From contig JAZLIS010000006.1 of assembly GCA_045617505.1 (NCBI GenBank), positions 52,808 to 116,807 of the forward strand: DNA of 64,000 nt, given 5' to 3'. The DNA comes from Cacconaster sp045617505. GTDB lineage: Bacteria; Bacteroidota; Bacteroidia; Bacteroidales; UBA932. Of the stretch, positions 9,389 to 18,100 are shown one piece after another. Made by a program: the position numbers and the translations under genes. How positions within the stretch are numbered: the first letter of the stretch is position 1; each line of letters starts with the position of its first letter. A model generated the notes under the pieces. The model saw only the letters and a list, made by a program, of their open reading frames with translations, had not been told where the DNA came from and searched no databases.

Positions 9389-9892
9389 GCAGTCACCTCC
9401 GCAGTTGTGGGCACGCTCTCCGTGCAATCCTTCTTCAAGTTCCTTGTCCGTAGCCTCTCTGACTGCGGTGATTTCTCCGGTGAAGTGCAGGGTCTTGTCG
9501 GCCAGTTCGTGGTTGAAGTCCATCTTCACTGTCTCCTTGCCCACTGAAACGACTTTTCCTGACATCACGCCTCCGGCCTGGTTCATCATAGGGATTACGC
9601 TGCCTGCGAAAAGGATATCGGTCCGCACTTTTCCGTCCTGCTCGAAAATCTTCAAGGGAAGTTCCACGATGGCTGAAGGGTCGCTTTTGCCGTACCCCTC
9701 TTCGGGAGAGAGTGTGAATTCAAAACTGTCTCCCGGTTCCTTCTCTTTTATGTACTCCTCGAATTTAGGCAGGAGATAGCCCATTCCGAATATGAATTCC
9801 AAAGGATTGTCTCTGTGTGCTTCATCCTTCACCTGTCCGTCAACTGTCAGTTTGTAAATCAGGGAAACAACTTTCTTGTCTTCAATTTTCAT
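9362..9892 (-). CDS. SlyD-like FKBP-type peptidyl-prolyl isomerase
   Basis: 176 residues. The protein has the split FKBP domain with an inserted chaperone flap (FTLSPEEGYGKSDPSAIVELP, then MMNQAGGVMSGKVVSV, and FNHELADKTLHF), as in SlyD. The C-terminus is Cys/His rich (AHNCGGDCSSCNGGCH) and is probably a metal-binding tail, as SlyD's nickel-binding tail is. Cytoplasmic folding helper. Its start overlaps the end of the upstream kinase by 11 bases, so the two are coupled. C-terminal codons overlap the FAD dehydrogenase on the other strand. Confidence 0.93.
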   Translation of the reverse strand: MKIEDKKVVSLIYKLTVDGQVKDEAHRDNPLEFIFGMGYLLPKFEEYIKEKEPGDSFEFTLSPEEGYGKSDPSAIVELPLKIFEQDGKVRTDILFAGSVIPMMNQAGGVMSGKVVSVGKETVKMDFNHELADKTLHFTGEITAVREATDKELEEGLHGERAHNCGGDCSSCNGGCH

Positions 9893-10463
9893 AGTCTTTG
9901 AACTCTGTTATTTTGTCGTATATCCGTTTGTTATAGATTCTTACCGGGTAACTGAGCCCACCTTCGGCTATTTTGATAGCTTTTGAGTCGGAGTTGTCCA
10001 TTATCAGCCAGTAGTTGCAAATCGGGATGTAGGTGTTCTTCAGGTTCTCTATGCCCTGGCGGTAACGTCTGATGACAGTCTCCTTATCTATGCCGTGCCC
10101 TCCCGCCGCAACTCTTAGTGCCACTCTTTTTATGGCCAGCTCAGGGGTTCTCAGCCAGAAGAAGACAACTATCACCATATATCCCTTATCCTGTGCATCC
10201 ACTATGGTCTTGACGAGGCTTCTGGTGGCAAGGGTCGTCTCTATGCCGAAGTCTTCGTTTTTATCAATCAGTTCGTGCACTCTGTCCATCATCAGCCTGC
10301 TCGCTCTCAATGCCTCTTTTTCAGGATGTTCCGGCGAAAGCTTCTCTGCAATCTCATCAGCGTTCACATATTCGTCGAGGTTCAGCATATCCGGCAATAT
10401 GGTGTATGTGGCGGTTGTCTTGCCCGCCCCGTTGCATCCTGATATGATATACATCCTTGCCAT
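9882..10463 (-). CDS. zeta-toxin-like P-loop kinase
   Basis: 193 residues. The P-loop is IISGCNGAGKTTATYTI near residue 7, followed by LDEYVNADEIAEKLSPEHPE and FGIETTLATRSL, the arrangement seen in zeta-toxin/UNG-kinase-like ATPases. Zeta toxins phosphorylate UDP-N-acetylglucosamine, but many chromosomal relatives have no shown toxicity. No small antitoxin gene is adjacent: upstream is the TIGR02757 gene on the other strand and downstream is the SlyD-like gene, overlapping by 11 bases. It is better called a solitary family member than a toxin-antitoxin pair. A -7 box lies five bases before its ATG. Confidence 0.8.
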   Translation of the reverse strand: MARMYIISGCNGAGKTTATYTILPDMLNLDEYVNADEIAEKLSPEHPEKEALRASRLMMDRVHELIDKNEDFGIETTLATRSLVKTIVDAQDKGYMVIVVFFWLRTPELAIKRVALRVAAGGHGIDKETVIRRYRQGIENLKNTYIPICNYWLIMDNSDSKAIKIAEGGLSYPVRIYNKRIYDKITEFKDYEN

Positions 10464-10468
10464 CAGAA

Positions 10469-10476
10469 CAAATATA
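10469..10476 (-). promoter_or_regulatory. -7 box TATATTTG for the zeta-like kinase
   Basis: Minus-strand TATATTTG at 10476-10469 is followed by five bases (TTCTG) and then the ATG at 10463, predicting a leaderless transcript. No TTG was found at 19-21 bases upstream, so only the -7 part is supported. Confidence 0.45.
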
Positions 10477-10515
10477 CGTAAAAACTGTTAATTTTGTGTG
10501 TCAACAAATGGCTGA

Positions 10516-11211
10516 ATGAAGATATCGGTTGAGGAAATAAAGTCTTTTGCGCTGAAATATAACGATATGCAATATTTCACCGGGGACCCTGTCATTTTTC
10601 CGAGACGGTTCGTGGAGAAGGGGGCTTGTCTGCAGGATGTGGAGATTGCCGCAGTTTTCGCGGCCCATCTCGCCTGGGGCAGACGGTGTATGATTGTCAG
10701 GGACTGCGGACGGGCGTTTGACCAGATGGAGTGGAAACCGTACGACTATGTTATGCGGGGCACTTATCGCAATGAAGCCGTCTCGTTGCACAGGACCGTT
10801 ATGTGGAGCGAATTCGCCGCGATATGTTTCAGGCTGAAGGTCATCTATGAAAGGTCGGACACTCTGGAGAGACTCTCTCCGGATGAATTCCGCACTCTGG
10901 CTTTCGGCCAGAAAAGCGACCTGAAGGCGGCGAACAAGAAAATTCATCTTCTGCGCAGATGGATGGTCCGGCGTGACGGAAAAGTGGATCTGGGGCTCTG
11001 GAAGGAGACCGACCCTTCGTCTCTCATTATTCCGCTCGATACTCACGTCCATACTAAGGCTGTGGATTTGGGGATTACCTGCCGGAGGCAGACCGATTTC
11101 CGTACGGCAGATGAAATAACCGGCTTTTTCAGAGAGATATTTCCGGAAGACCCTGTCCTCGGGGATTATGCCCTTTTCGGATTGGGCGTCACAGGTGTCA
11201 GGCTGAAATGA
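10516..11211 (+). CDS. TIGR02757 family protein (DUF2400)
   Basis: 231 residues. The sequence matches the Bacteroidota TIGR02757 family of unknown function: DPVIFPRRF, the AHLAWGRR helix, LHLLRRWMVR-like segment (here HLLRRWMVRRDGKVDLGLW), IIPLDTHVH and a C-terminal DPVLGDYALFGLGV. The conserved DTHVH and helical pattern recall helix-hairpin-helix base-excision glycosylases, but no activity is established to my knowledge. Convergent with rsmI; the 3' ends overlap by 14 bases. Stands alone as a plus-strand gene between two minus-strand units. Confidence 0.88.
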   Translation: MKISVEEIKSFALKYNDMQYFTGDPVIFPRRFVEKGACLQDVEIAAVFAAHLAWGRRCMIVRDCGRAFDQMEWKPYDYVMRGTYRNEAVSLHRTVMWSEFAAICFRLKVIYERSDTLERLSPDEFRTLAFGQKSDLKAANKKIHLLRRWMVRRDGKVDLGLWKETDPSSLIIPLDTHVHTKAVDLGITCRRQTDFRTADEITGFFREIFPEDPVLGDYALFGLGVTGVRLK

Positions 11212-11860
11212 CTATGACAATCTCCCCTTTGGGTTCGTGGGCCTTGAAATATGATGCAAGTTCAGGCAGCGTCCCTCTTACCGTCGTTTCGTGCAATTTG
11301 GATATTTCCCTTGAAACGGAAGCGTTCCGTCCGCCGAGAACTGCTGCGAGATCTTCAAGCGTCCTGACCAGCCGGTAGGGGGATTCATAGATTATGGTTG
11401 TGTGGTCGCGTGCCGCAATTTCCTCGATTTTCGTCTTGCGGCCCTTCTTGACAGGAATGAAACCTTCGAAATAGAATCTGTCACAGGGGAATCCCGAATT
11501 GATCAGCGCCGGAACGAATGCGGTGGGGCCGGGGAGTGTTGTCACCTCTATGCCTGCCTCGATACAGGTTCTGGCCAGCAGAAATCCCGGGTCACTGATT
11601 CCGGGAGTGCCCGCATCGCTTATCAGAGCCACGTCCAGCCCTGAGAGAATCCTCTCCTTAATGCTCTCCACCGCCTTGTGTTCATTGAACTTGTGGTGCG
11701 ACTCCATCGGCGTGTGTATGTCGTATTTCCTTAGAAGAACTGAACTTGTCCTCGTATCTTCCGCAAGAATCAGCCCGACCTCCTTCAAAGTTTCGACGGC
11801 TCTGAAGGTAATGTCGCCAAGATTGCCGATGGGAGTGGGAACAATATAGAGTTTTGACAT
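11198..11860 (-). CDS. rsmI: 16S rRNA (cytidine1402-2'-O)-methyltransferase RsmI
   Basis: 220 residues. RsmI methylates the 2'-OH of C1402 in the decoding centre of 16S rRNA. Diagnostic blocks are LYIVPTPIGNLGDITFRA at the start, ILAEDTRTSSVLL, ALISDAGTPGISDPG, TLPGPTAFVPALINSGFP and IIYESPYRLVRTL. It is somewhat shorter than enterobacterial RsmI because it lacks the C-terminal extension, as is usual in Bacteroidota. Divergent from tdk, with promoters crossing between them. Confidence 0.96.
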   Translation of the reverse strand: MSKLYIVPTPIGNLGDITFRAVETLKEVGLILAEDTRTSSVLLRKYDIHTPMESHHKFNEHKAVESIKERILSGLDVALISDAGTPGISDPGFLLARTCIEAGIEVTTLPGPTAFVPALINSGFPCDRFYFEGFIPVKKGRKTKIEEIAARDHTTIIYESPYRLVRTLEDLAAVLGGRNASVSREISKLHETTVRGTLPELASYFKAHEPKGEIVIVISA

Positions 11861-11868
11861 ATTTTTCG

Positions 11869-11892
11869 TATATTTGTTGGGTTACAAAGTTA
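11869..11892. promoter_or_regulatory. rsmI and tdk -7 boxes on opposite strands
   Basis: TATATTTG at 11869-11876 points right toward tdk (ATG 11926). TAACTTTG on the minus strand (11892-11885) points left toward rsmI (ATG 11860), with a minus-strand TTG 22 bases upstream of it. The two predicted start points are only a few bases apart, so the polymerase sites should compete. No convincing -33 was seen for tdk. Confidence 0.45.
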
Positions 11893-11925
11893 ATCATTTT
11901 CAAGTATCATTTTACAAGCAACAAT

Positions 11926-12498
11926 ATGTTCGAAGAGAGTGCCAAGGGCCCCGGGTGGATAGAAGTCGTCTGCGGCTCAATGTTTTCAGGAAAGACGGAA
12001 GAACTGATACGCAGAGTGAGGCGTTCGGCTCTGGCTCGCCAGTCCGTTATGATTTTCAAGCCTGCGATGGATACACGCTATTCCATCGACAAAGTGGTGT
12101 CGCATGATGCCAACGAACTGAAATCGATTCCCATCAAATCCCCGGTGGAAATACTTGAGTCCGCCACCTATGTTCAGGTTGTGGGCATTGACGAAGCCCA
12201 GTTCTTCGACGACTCTCTGGTTGAGGTTGCCCAGATGCTGGCGGACAGGGGGATCCGGGTAATTGTCGCAGGTCTGGATATGGACTATCTGGGCAAGCCT
12301 TTCGGCCCTATGCCCGCCCTTATGGCCGTTGCTGAATCGGTGACCAAGCTTCACGCAATCTGTCTCCGTTGCGGCGCACCTGCCCATCACTCCCACCGTC
12401 TGATTTCCAGCTCCAATCTGGTTGAACTCGGTGAAAAGGCTACATACGAGCCTCTTTGCAGGCATTGTTTCAACGAAATGATGAAAAAAGGACACTGA
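11926..12498 (+). CDS. tdk: thymidine kinase
   Basis: 190 residues from the ATG at 11926. Type II (TK1-like) thymidine kinase phosphorylates thymidine for salvage. It shows the P-loop GSMFSGKTEELIRR, the Walker B region VVGIDEAQFFDD, and four structural zinc cysteines in two pairs (CLRCGAPAHHS and PLCRHCF). An upstream in-frame extension to 11854 overlaps the rsmI start and promoter and is rejected. Directly followed, after one base, by a NahK-like kinase gene, so probably co-transcribed. Confidence 0.97.
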   Translation: MFEESAKGPGWIEVVCGSMFSGKTEELIRRVRRSALARQSVMIFKPAMDTRYSIDKVVSHDANELKSIPIKSPVEILESATYVQVVGIDEAQFFDDSLVEVAQMLADRGIRVIVAGLDMDYLGKPFGPMPALMAVAESVTKLHAICLRCGAPAHHSHRLISSSNLVELGEKATYEPLCRHCFNEMMKKGH

Positions 12499-12499
12499 T

Positions 12500-13585
12500 A
12501 TGGCTTCTACTGCTGAAATTATCAACCACTTCGCCATCGAAGGCTTGCCGACCTCCATTGAGCCGCTCGGAGAAGGCTTTATCAACGACACCTATAAAGT
12601 CTATGTGGATGGGAAGCGGACACCTTCCTATATCCTGCAGAGAAAGAACCACGACGTCTTTCCCGACGTAGCCGCTATGATGGACAATATCAGGCGAGTG
12701 ACGGATCATATCAGAAAGAAGGTGGATGACCCTCTCAGGGGTACCCTGACAGTAATTCCGGCAACGGATGGCAAACTTTACCATAGGGACGGTGACGGCT
12801 CTTTCTGGGCTGTATGCCTTTTTATCGGAGATACGCTCTCATACGACAGGGCGGACACCGCCTCCCTTGCTTTTCAGGGAGGGCGGGGACTCGGCCTGTT
12901 CCATCGTCAGGTGGCGGATTTCAGTGAACCTCTCGCTGAGATAATAAAGGGATTCCACAATATCCGGTTCCGTTTCTCACAGTGGGACGAGACGGTTGCC
13001 GCCGACAGGGTCGGGAGGTGCCGTGAGGTGGCCCGTGAGATAGAATGGGTTGAGAGCCGCCGCGCCCTGATGCTCGATTTCTGGAATAAATACGAAACGG
13101 GCTTGATTCCCACGCGTGTCACGCACAATGATACCAAAATCAGCAATTTCCTCTTCAATGCAGCGGACCGCAGCCTGCTCTGCGCCATTGATTTGGACAC
13201 TCTTATGTCCTCGACTCTTCTGAACGACACGGGTGATGCGCTTCGCTCCTACACCAATACCGGAGCGGAGGACGATCCCGACCTTTCCAAGGTAAGTATG
13301 TCGATGGAGATGTTCAGTGCCTATATGGACGGTTATCTGGGGCAGATGAGGGGTCTTCTTGCGCCTATTGAGAAGAAGTATCTGGCTTTCAGTGGTGTGT
13401 ATATCACTTTCGAGCAGGTTTTGCGTTTCCTGATGGACTATATCGACGGTGACAGATACTACAAGATCAAATATCCGGAGCACAATCTCGTCCGCACCCA
13501 CGCCCAGTACAAGCTCCTCACCTCAATGGAGAGCCAATTGGGAGAAATGGAGGCCTGCGTTGAAAAGTCAATCTCGGCAGAATGA
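12500..13585 (+). CDS. NahK-like N-acetylhexosamine / aminoglycoside-phosphotransferase-fold kinase
   Basis: 361 residues. The protein has the APH fold with the catalytic segment THNDTKISNFLF (H209, D211) and the metal-binding IDLDT (D231, D233). The HNDTKxxN form of the loop is characteristic of N-acetylhexosamine 1-kinase (NahK) and Bacteroides proteins once called mucin desulfatase, rather than antibiotic kinases. The likely role is phosphorylating GlcNAc/GalNAc at C1 during mucin or cell-wall sugar salvage; the specific sugar is inferred. ATG one base after the tdk stop. Confidence 0.85.
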   Translation: MASTAEIINHFAIEGLPTSIEPLGEGFINDTYKVYVDGKRTPSYILQRKNHDVFPDVAAMMDNIRRVTDHIRKKVDDPLRGTLTVIPATDGKLYHRDGDGSFWAVCLFIGDTLSYDRADTASLAFQGGRGLGLFHRQVADFSEPLAEIIKGFHNIRFRFSQWDETVAADRVGRCREVAREIEWVESRRALMLDFWNKYETGLIPTRVTHNDTKISNFLFNAADRSLLCAIDLDTLMSSTLLNDTGDALRSYTNTGAEDDPDLSKVSMSMEMFSAYMDGYLGQMRGLLAPIEKKYLAFSGVYITFEQVLRFLMDYIDGDRYYKIKYPEHNLVRTHAQYKLLTSMESQLGEMEACVEKSISAE

Positions 13586-13794
13586 CCGGCCACAAGCGCA
13601 GATAACTTAATCTCTGATATTTTCCAAATAACGTACATTAATCGCAGAAATTTAACGCTATTTTTAACAGCGAATAGGTCTCTTATCTATGTATAACGCA
13701 CAAATGGCCTTTTAAAACTCAGCGAAATTCGAGATTTTGTTGTCATTTTCGCTGATTTTTCAATATATTTGCAACGCTTAAAGACACTATTGTT
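13586..13794. other. AT-rich intergenic strip with hairpin and promoter
   Basis: No gene was found here. The strip contains a 9-bp inverted repeat (TCAGCGAAA at 13719-13727 and TTTCGCTGA at 13747-13755, 19-base loop) and, overlapping its right arm, a promoter pointing right at the FISUMP fragment. Confidence 0.6.
13740..13771 (+). promoter_or_regulatory. Promoter TTG-N21-TATATTTG before the FISUMP fragment
   Basis: TTG (13740-13742), 21 bases, TATATTTG (13764-13771), and an ATG 23 bases further on. Spacing is identical to the tamB promoter. The -33 sits in the loop of the inverted repeat 13719-13755, and the right arm lies in the spacer, so the hairpin could act as an operator. Confidence 0.5.
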
Positions 13795-14012
13795 ATGAAA
13801 CTGGCCGATGCAGTGCTGTTTTTCCCCGCTGCCGGTCATGGCGGCCAAACCGATGGCGATCTTAAAAATTCCGGCATATTTGGAGGTTATTTGTCATCTT
13901 CCTTGAATGGTACGTACCATCCAATAATGTTTGATTTTTTTATACGATAAGTCCAAATGACGCGGAAAGTGGCCGTTACCAGCTCTATTCCATCCGTCCT
14001 ATCTCAGACTGA
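13795..14012 (+). pseudogene. FISUMP-domain fragment, frameshifted
   Basis: An ATG at 13795 opens 51 codons reading MKLADAVLFFPAAGHGG... GGYLSSSLNGTY... to a TAA at 13948-13950. This matches the core of the Fibrobacter succinogenes major paralogous (FISUMP) domain, whose hallmarks are FxPAAG and GYYWSSS. The next frame, open across the same place, continues with GRYQLYSIRPISD and stops at 14010-14012, which is the usual FISUMP C-terminus. The two halves are joined if one base is added, or two removed, in the seven-T run at 13935-13941. The N-terminal signal and the rest of the protein are missing, so this is a cassette-sized remnant. FISUMP proteins are normally secreted surface proteins. Confidence 0.7.
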
Positions 14013-14057
14013 CAAAAACTCGCTTTCCAAAGGCCTCCGGCCACGATGTTGCGCAAT

Positions 14058-14074
14058 ACGCGAGTGACTCGCGT
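14058..14074 (-). terminator. Hairpin after azlD
   Basis: ACGCGAG and CTCGCGT pair perfectly over 7 bp around a 3-base loop, seven bases beyond the azlD stop. There is no T-run, so it is at most a weak intrinsic terminator or an mRNA 3'-end stabiliser. Confidence 0.4.
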
Positions 14075-14080
14075 CCTTGT

Positions 14081-14395
14081 TCAGACAATAAGGAATTCGG
14101 TAATCAGTACCACTGCGCAACAGAGGAATGCCTCGGCCAGCAGCCCGAGCCCGAACCAGGCTCCGGCGATGCCGATTGCGAATGCCAATGCTCCGGCCAG
14201 AGTGGAATTCGTGGCTTCAATGATGGCCGGGAATGTCATCACTGTAAGTGTGACATAGGGGACATAGTGCAGGAAACTGCGCAGAAACCGGTTGGTGATG
14301 CGTTTGCGTATAAGCGTGACCGGTATGATACGGATGAGGTTGGTCACCACTATCATAACCAGCAGATAGACCCACATTTCAATGCTGCTTTTCAT
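14081..14395 (-). CDS. azlD: AzlD-type branched-chain amino acid exporter subunit
   Basis: 104 residues from the ATG at 14395. Small hydrophobic protein with three or four membrane helices (VYLLVMIVVTNLIRIIPV, then YVTLTVMTFPAIIEA, and a C-terminal AEAFLCCAVVLITEFLIV). Fits AzlD/BrnE, the small subunit that works with AzlC/BrnF to export branched-chain amino acids. Its start overlaps the azlC end by 17 bases. An upstream extension to 14446 lies inside azlC and is not used. Last gene of a seven-gene leftward run. Confidence 0.88.
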   Translation of the reverse strand: MKSSIEMWVYLLVMIVVTNLIRIIPVTLIRKRITNRFLRSFLHYVPYVTLTVMTFPAIIEATNSTLAGALAFAIGIAGAWFGLGLLAEAFLCCAVVLITEFLIV

Positions 14396-15131
14396 CGTAG
14401 TCCGGTTTGGTGTCAGATGGTATCGGCCTGAGAAGAGCCATTGCAACAGATATAAGAACTGTGAGAATTATGGTCCTCGTGCCGTAATTAATTTCGGAGA
14501 CTTGCGGCAGGAGTGCACAGAGCCAGCTCAGGAGGAAACTTGCCGCAACAGCCGCCAATATCCTGCGGTCCCTTTTTGCGGGGGGTACGATTACAGCGAT
14601 GAACATCCCGAACAGAGCCACGCTCAAAGCGGAAACTATTTTGGCCGGGAGAACTCCTCCTGCGATTATTCCGGAGGTGGTGCCCGCTGCCCACATCGTA
14701 CCTGCCGCCAGCATTGCCGCGTATGTATATGACGGCGCGAGGTAGCCTTTGTACGCAATCGAGATTCCAAAAATCTCGTCCGTGATGCAGCAGGCGGTCA
14801 GCAGACGCTTCCATTGAGGCGTGTCGGGATGAAACTTCTGTGTGAGGGAGGCCCCCATCAGCAGATATCTCAGGTTTGTGATTATGCATATTATCGCCAC
14901 TTCGGCCAGAGATGCCCGGATTGCTATGGATGAATAGACGCCGTATTCCCCGGCGGACGCTCTGGTGAGGAGGCTTCCGATAAAGCCTTGCGGAGCATTC
15001 AGGCCGGCATTTCCGGCAACTATTCCCAATGAAAAGGCTACAGCAAAGTAACCCAGTCCGATTGGAATGCCGTCCTGCAGACCTCTGCGGAAAGGTGAGA
15101 ATCTCCTTTTTGTTCCAGATGCTGCTTTCAT
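14379..15131 (-). CDS. azlC: AzlC-type branched-chain amino acid exporter subunit
   Basis: 250 residues with about seven membrane helices. The N-terminal block FRRGLQDGIPIGLGYFAVAFSLGIVAG is characteristic of AzlC/YgaZ, the large subunit of the LIV-E exporter. LTACCITDEIFGISIAY is a further family signature. Its partner azlD follows with a 17-base overlap. It starts 13 bases after the double-fucosidase stop, so probably belongs to that transcript although its function is unrelated. Confidence 0.9.
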   Translation of the reverse strand: MKAASGTKRRFSPFRRGLQDGIPIGLGYFAVAFSLGIVAGNAGLNAPQGFIGSLLTRASAGEYGVYSSIAIRASLAEVAIICIITNLRYLLMGASLTQKFHPDTPQWKRLLTACCITDEIFGISIAYKGYLAPSYTYAAMLAAGTMWAAGTTSGIIAGGVLPAKIVSALSVALFGMFIAVIVPPAKRDRRILAAVAASFLLSWLCALLPQVSEINYGTRTIILTVLISVAMALLRPIPSDTKPDYDEKQH

Positions 15132-15144
15132 TTCTCCCGATATG

Positions 15145-18100
15145 TCACTCAGGCAGTTTGGACAGTACAGGGGTGAGCCTTATGCCGCTCACGCCGATAT
15201 TGGCATAATCGCCGTCAATGGGTCTGAGGCAGATGATGTGGTGTCCCGGCTTGTCAATGCGTACCCAGCCGAGTCTGTAATAGCTGTAACGGTTGCCGGT
15301 GACCTGCCTGTCAATGGCGAAAGGCACTCCGTCAAGTTCTATCTGCCAAAGGACAGGTTCCTCTCCCCGCCACTCGATATCGATGTCATAGTAGCCGCTC
15401 TGACCGAACTCCACTGTCCAGTCGAGCCAGCTGCTCTCTTGAAAATTACGCAGTTCGTGTTTGAACTTCCACTCTCCGAATTTGTCCATCCAACTGTTGT
15501 AATTATAGTCGCATCTGTCGTGCTCCCCGAATATGACGGACAATTCTGTGCTGGAGGAGGGGTATATATAATTCCGGCTCTCAATTATCGCCTCGTTGCT
15601 CTCACAGCTGATTTCGATGACGGCGGAATATTTGTCGGGTTTTGGGAAAGGAAGCTCTATCGTGGTCCATCCGCCTGATTCGGTGAACTCAAGAGAGTGG
15701 GAACCGTACAGTCTGACATCGCGTATGGCAGACATTATGCCGGGAAGATGCAGTTTGCCGTCCTCCGGCCAGTCGTTGACAATGAGGAGAATCCTGCCCG
15801 GCTGGGTAACTGCGTCGCCCCAGGGGAATGCGCGGCCCCAGGGAGATGCCCCTGCACTGTAAACGGCATCGGGATATCTCTTTATCCATTCTCCCGCTTC
15901 ACGCAGGCTTGCCGCCGCCTCGTGGGCAATTGCCCCCTTCGCCGTAGGACCGACATTGAGCATAAAGGTGCCGCCTCGCGCTATGGTGGCGGTCAGGGTT
16001 CTGATAATGTAATCGGGACTTTTCCACTCGGAGTCATTACTGTTGTATCCCCATCCGACCTGAGTGACGTCGATGCCTTCCCACAGACCGTCCATATTCC
16101 GGAGGGGGACTTCCATATCACCGAGAGTCTCGTAGTCTCCCATATTGTTTCCCACACGGCTTGAAACAAGTGTTCCGGGCTGGAGCTTGTGGACAAGATC
16201 GACCAGTTCACGGGAGTAGTGCTCCTGCATATCTCCCGGAGTGTCGAACCAGATAAGTTCGATGGGTCCGTATTTGGTCAGCAGTTCCGTGACCTGAGGG
16301 ACCACTTTGTTCCTGAAATATTCATCGAAACTGACTTTCCGCCCCGATTCATCGGTTTGCGGGCCGTTCCCGCCTCCTCCCGGTGCAGTCCAGTCCTGAA
16401 ATTGCGAGTAGTAGAAACCTATGCCCAGACCGTTCCTGTGGCAGGCTTCAGCCAGCTCGCCGAGAAGGTCGCGTCCGAACGGTGTGGCATCGTGGATGTT
16501 GAAGCTGTCGGCATCGGAATCGAACATAGCGAAACCTTCGTGGTGCTTGCCGGTGATGATGATGTATTTCATCCCGGCATCCTTTGCCAGAGAGACAATC
16601 TCTTCGGCGTTGAATTCCGAAGGATTGAATTCAGCTGCAAGCGCCTTGTAATCCTTGACGGGGATTCCAGCCTGATGTCCGTTCATAATCCACTCTGCAT
16701 TGCCGAAATAGGGCTTGCCTTCCCAGGTCCCCTCCAGATGGGAGTAGAGTCCGAAATGGATGAACATTGCGTAGTTGCCGTCCTCGAACATAGCCCTTTG
16801 CACGGAGCGCTCTCCGACTCCGAAGAGGGAAAACTCCCTGATTGCCGCCCGGGCCTTGCTCTTTTTGATTCTCAGTTTCACCTCCGTCACCTCTGTAGGA
16901 CGGAAGGTGTCAATGTGCTTGTGGCCGATATTCGTGCCGATTGAAAGGGTGGTCCACTTGCCGCCCGTGTCAAGACCTTGCACCTCGTATTCGAGAACCC
17001 TCTCTCCGAATCTGATATCTTCCTGAATGACGACTCTGTCAATCAACTGAGGTTTGTCCATCCTGATGGCAATTGTACCCCCTTCTCCCGAGGTGCTCGC
17101 CAACGGTGTTCCATATTTCTCCTGCAGGGCTTTTCCGAACTCTTCGAGACGGGCCACGTCCCCTTCGGGGACAAGACCGCGTGGATCCACCACCAGCCCG
17201 AGCAGCAAATTGGTGTTGCGCCCCACGCTCGTTTCATATTTTCTTACCAGCTGATCGACGGAATAGAGAGCATCGTCGGTTCCCGGACACCACTCCCATC
17301 CTCCCTGACGGGTGTTGTTCAGCCTCAGCGTACAATCGGCCTCTCCGGGACACCACAGCGGAGCGTCAGCGCTCCCGTTCATTCCCGGAATCACCCGGGT
17401 GCCGTCGGCATTGGTGGTGGATCCCGTTGTCGCCCAGCAGGGGTAGGGGGCATCCCCCAATTCGTTGCCCACCCATCTTATCAGATGTTTCATCCCTTCC
17501 GGACCCTGGAAGGCGATTGCCTCGGGTTGAAGTTTCTGCGCAAGTGAACGGACGTCATAACCTCCCTGCTCCGTAGGAAGCACACCTCCGTCGAACCAGA
17601 TTTCAAAAAGTTCGCCATAGTTGCTCCAAAGCTCCGTCAACTGTTTCTCTACCACGGTATTGTACTCTTCCTGGGTATATGGGCTGCCGGGTTGCACCAC
17701 TCCGGGATTATCGACGTAATAATAACCGTTGGCCGTGGTGCTTGCATATATTGCCGGCTTGATGTTGTATTTTTTGCAGGATTCGATGAAGTCGCGGACT
17801 ATGTCCCCCTGTCCGTTTTTCCACGGGCAGTTCTTGACGCTGTATCCGTGCGCTTCAGTCGGCCACAGGCTGAAACCGCAGCAGTGCTTGGCTACCAGCA
17901 CGGCATATTTTGCGTTGATTTTGGATGCGGCTTCAAGCCACTGGTCGGTGTTCAGTTCCGTGGGGTTGAAGGTGGAGGCGGCCGGATGAGTGCCCCACTT
18001 CCTCCATTCATAGTCAGGGTTGAACACCTGCATATCGAAGTGGAACATCACGCCGATTTCGGCTTCTGCCCATTCAATCTGTTTTCCGTCAGGAGTGACT

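Noticed and set aside
9882..10463. A complete toxin-antitoxin module
   Set aside because: The kinase is zeta-like, but no small antitoxin gene is adjacent; upstream is a TIGR02757 gene and downstream a prolyl isomerase.
13706..13720. GGCCTTTTAAAACTC shared with 42076-42090
   Set aside because: A 15-base identity is expected once or twice by chance in 64 kb, and one copy is inside the coding sequence of a transporter.
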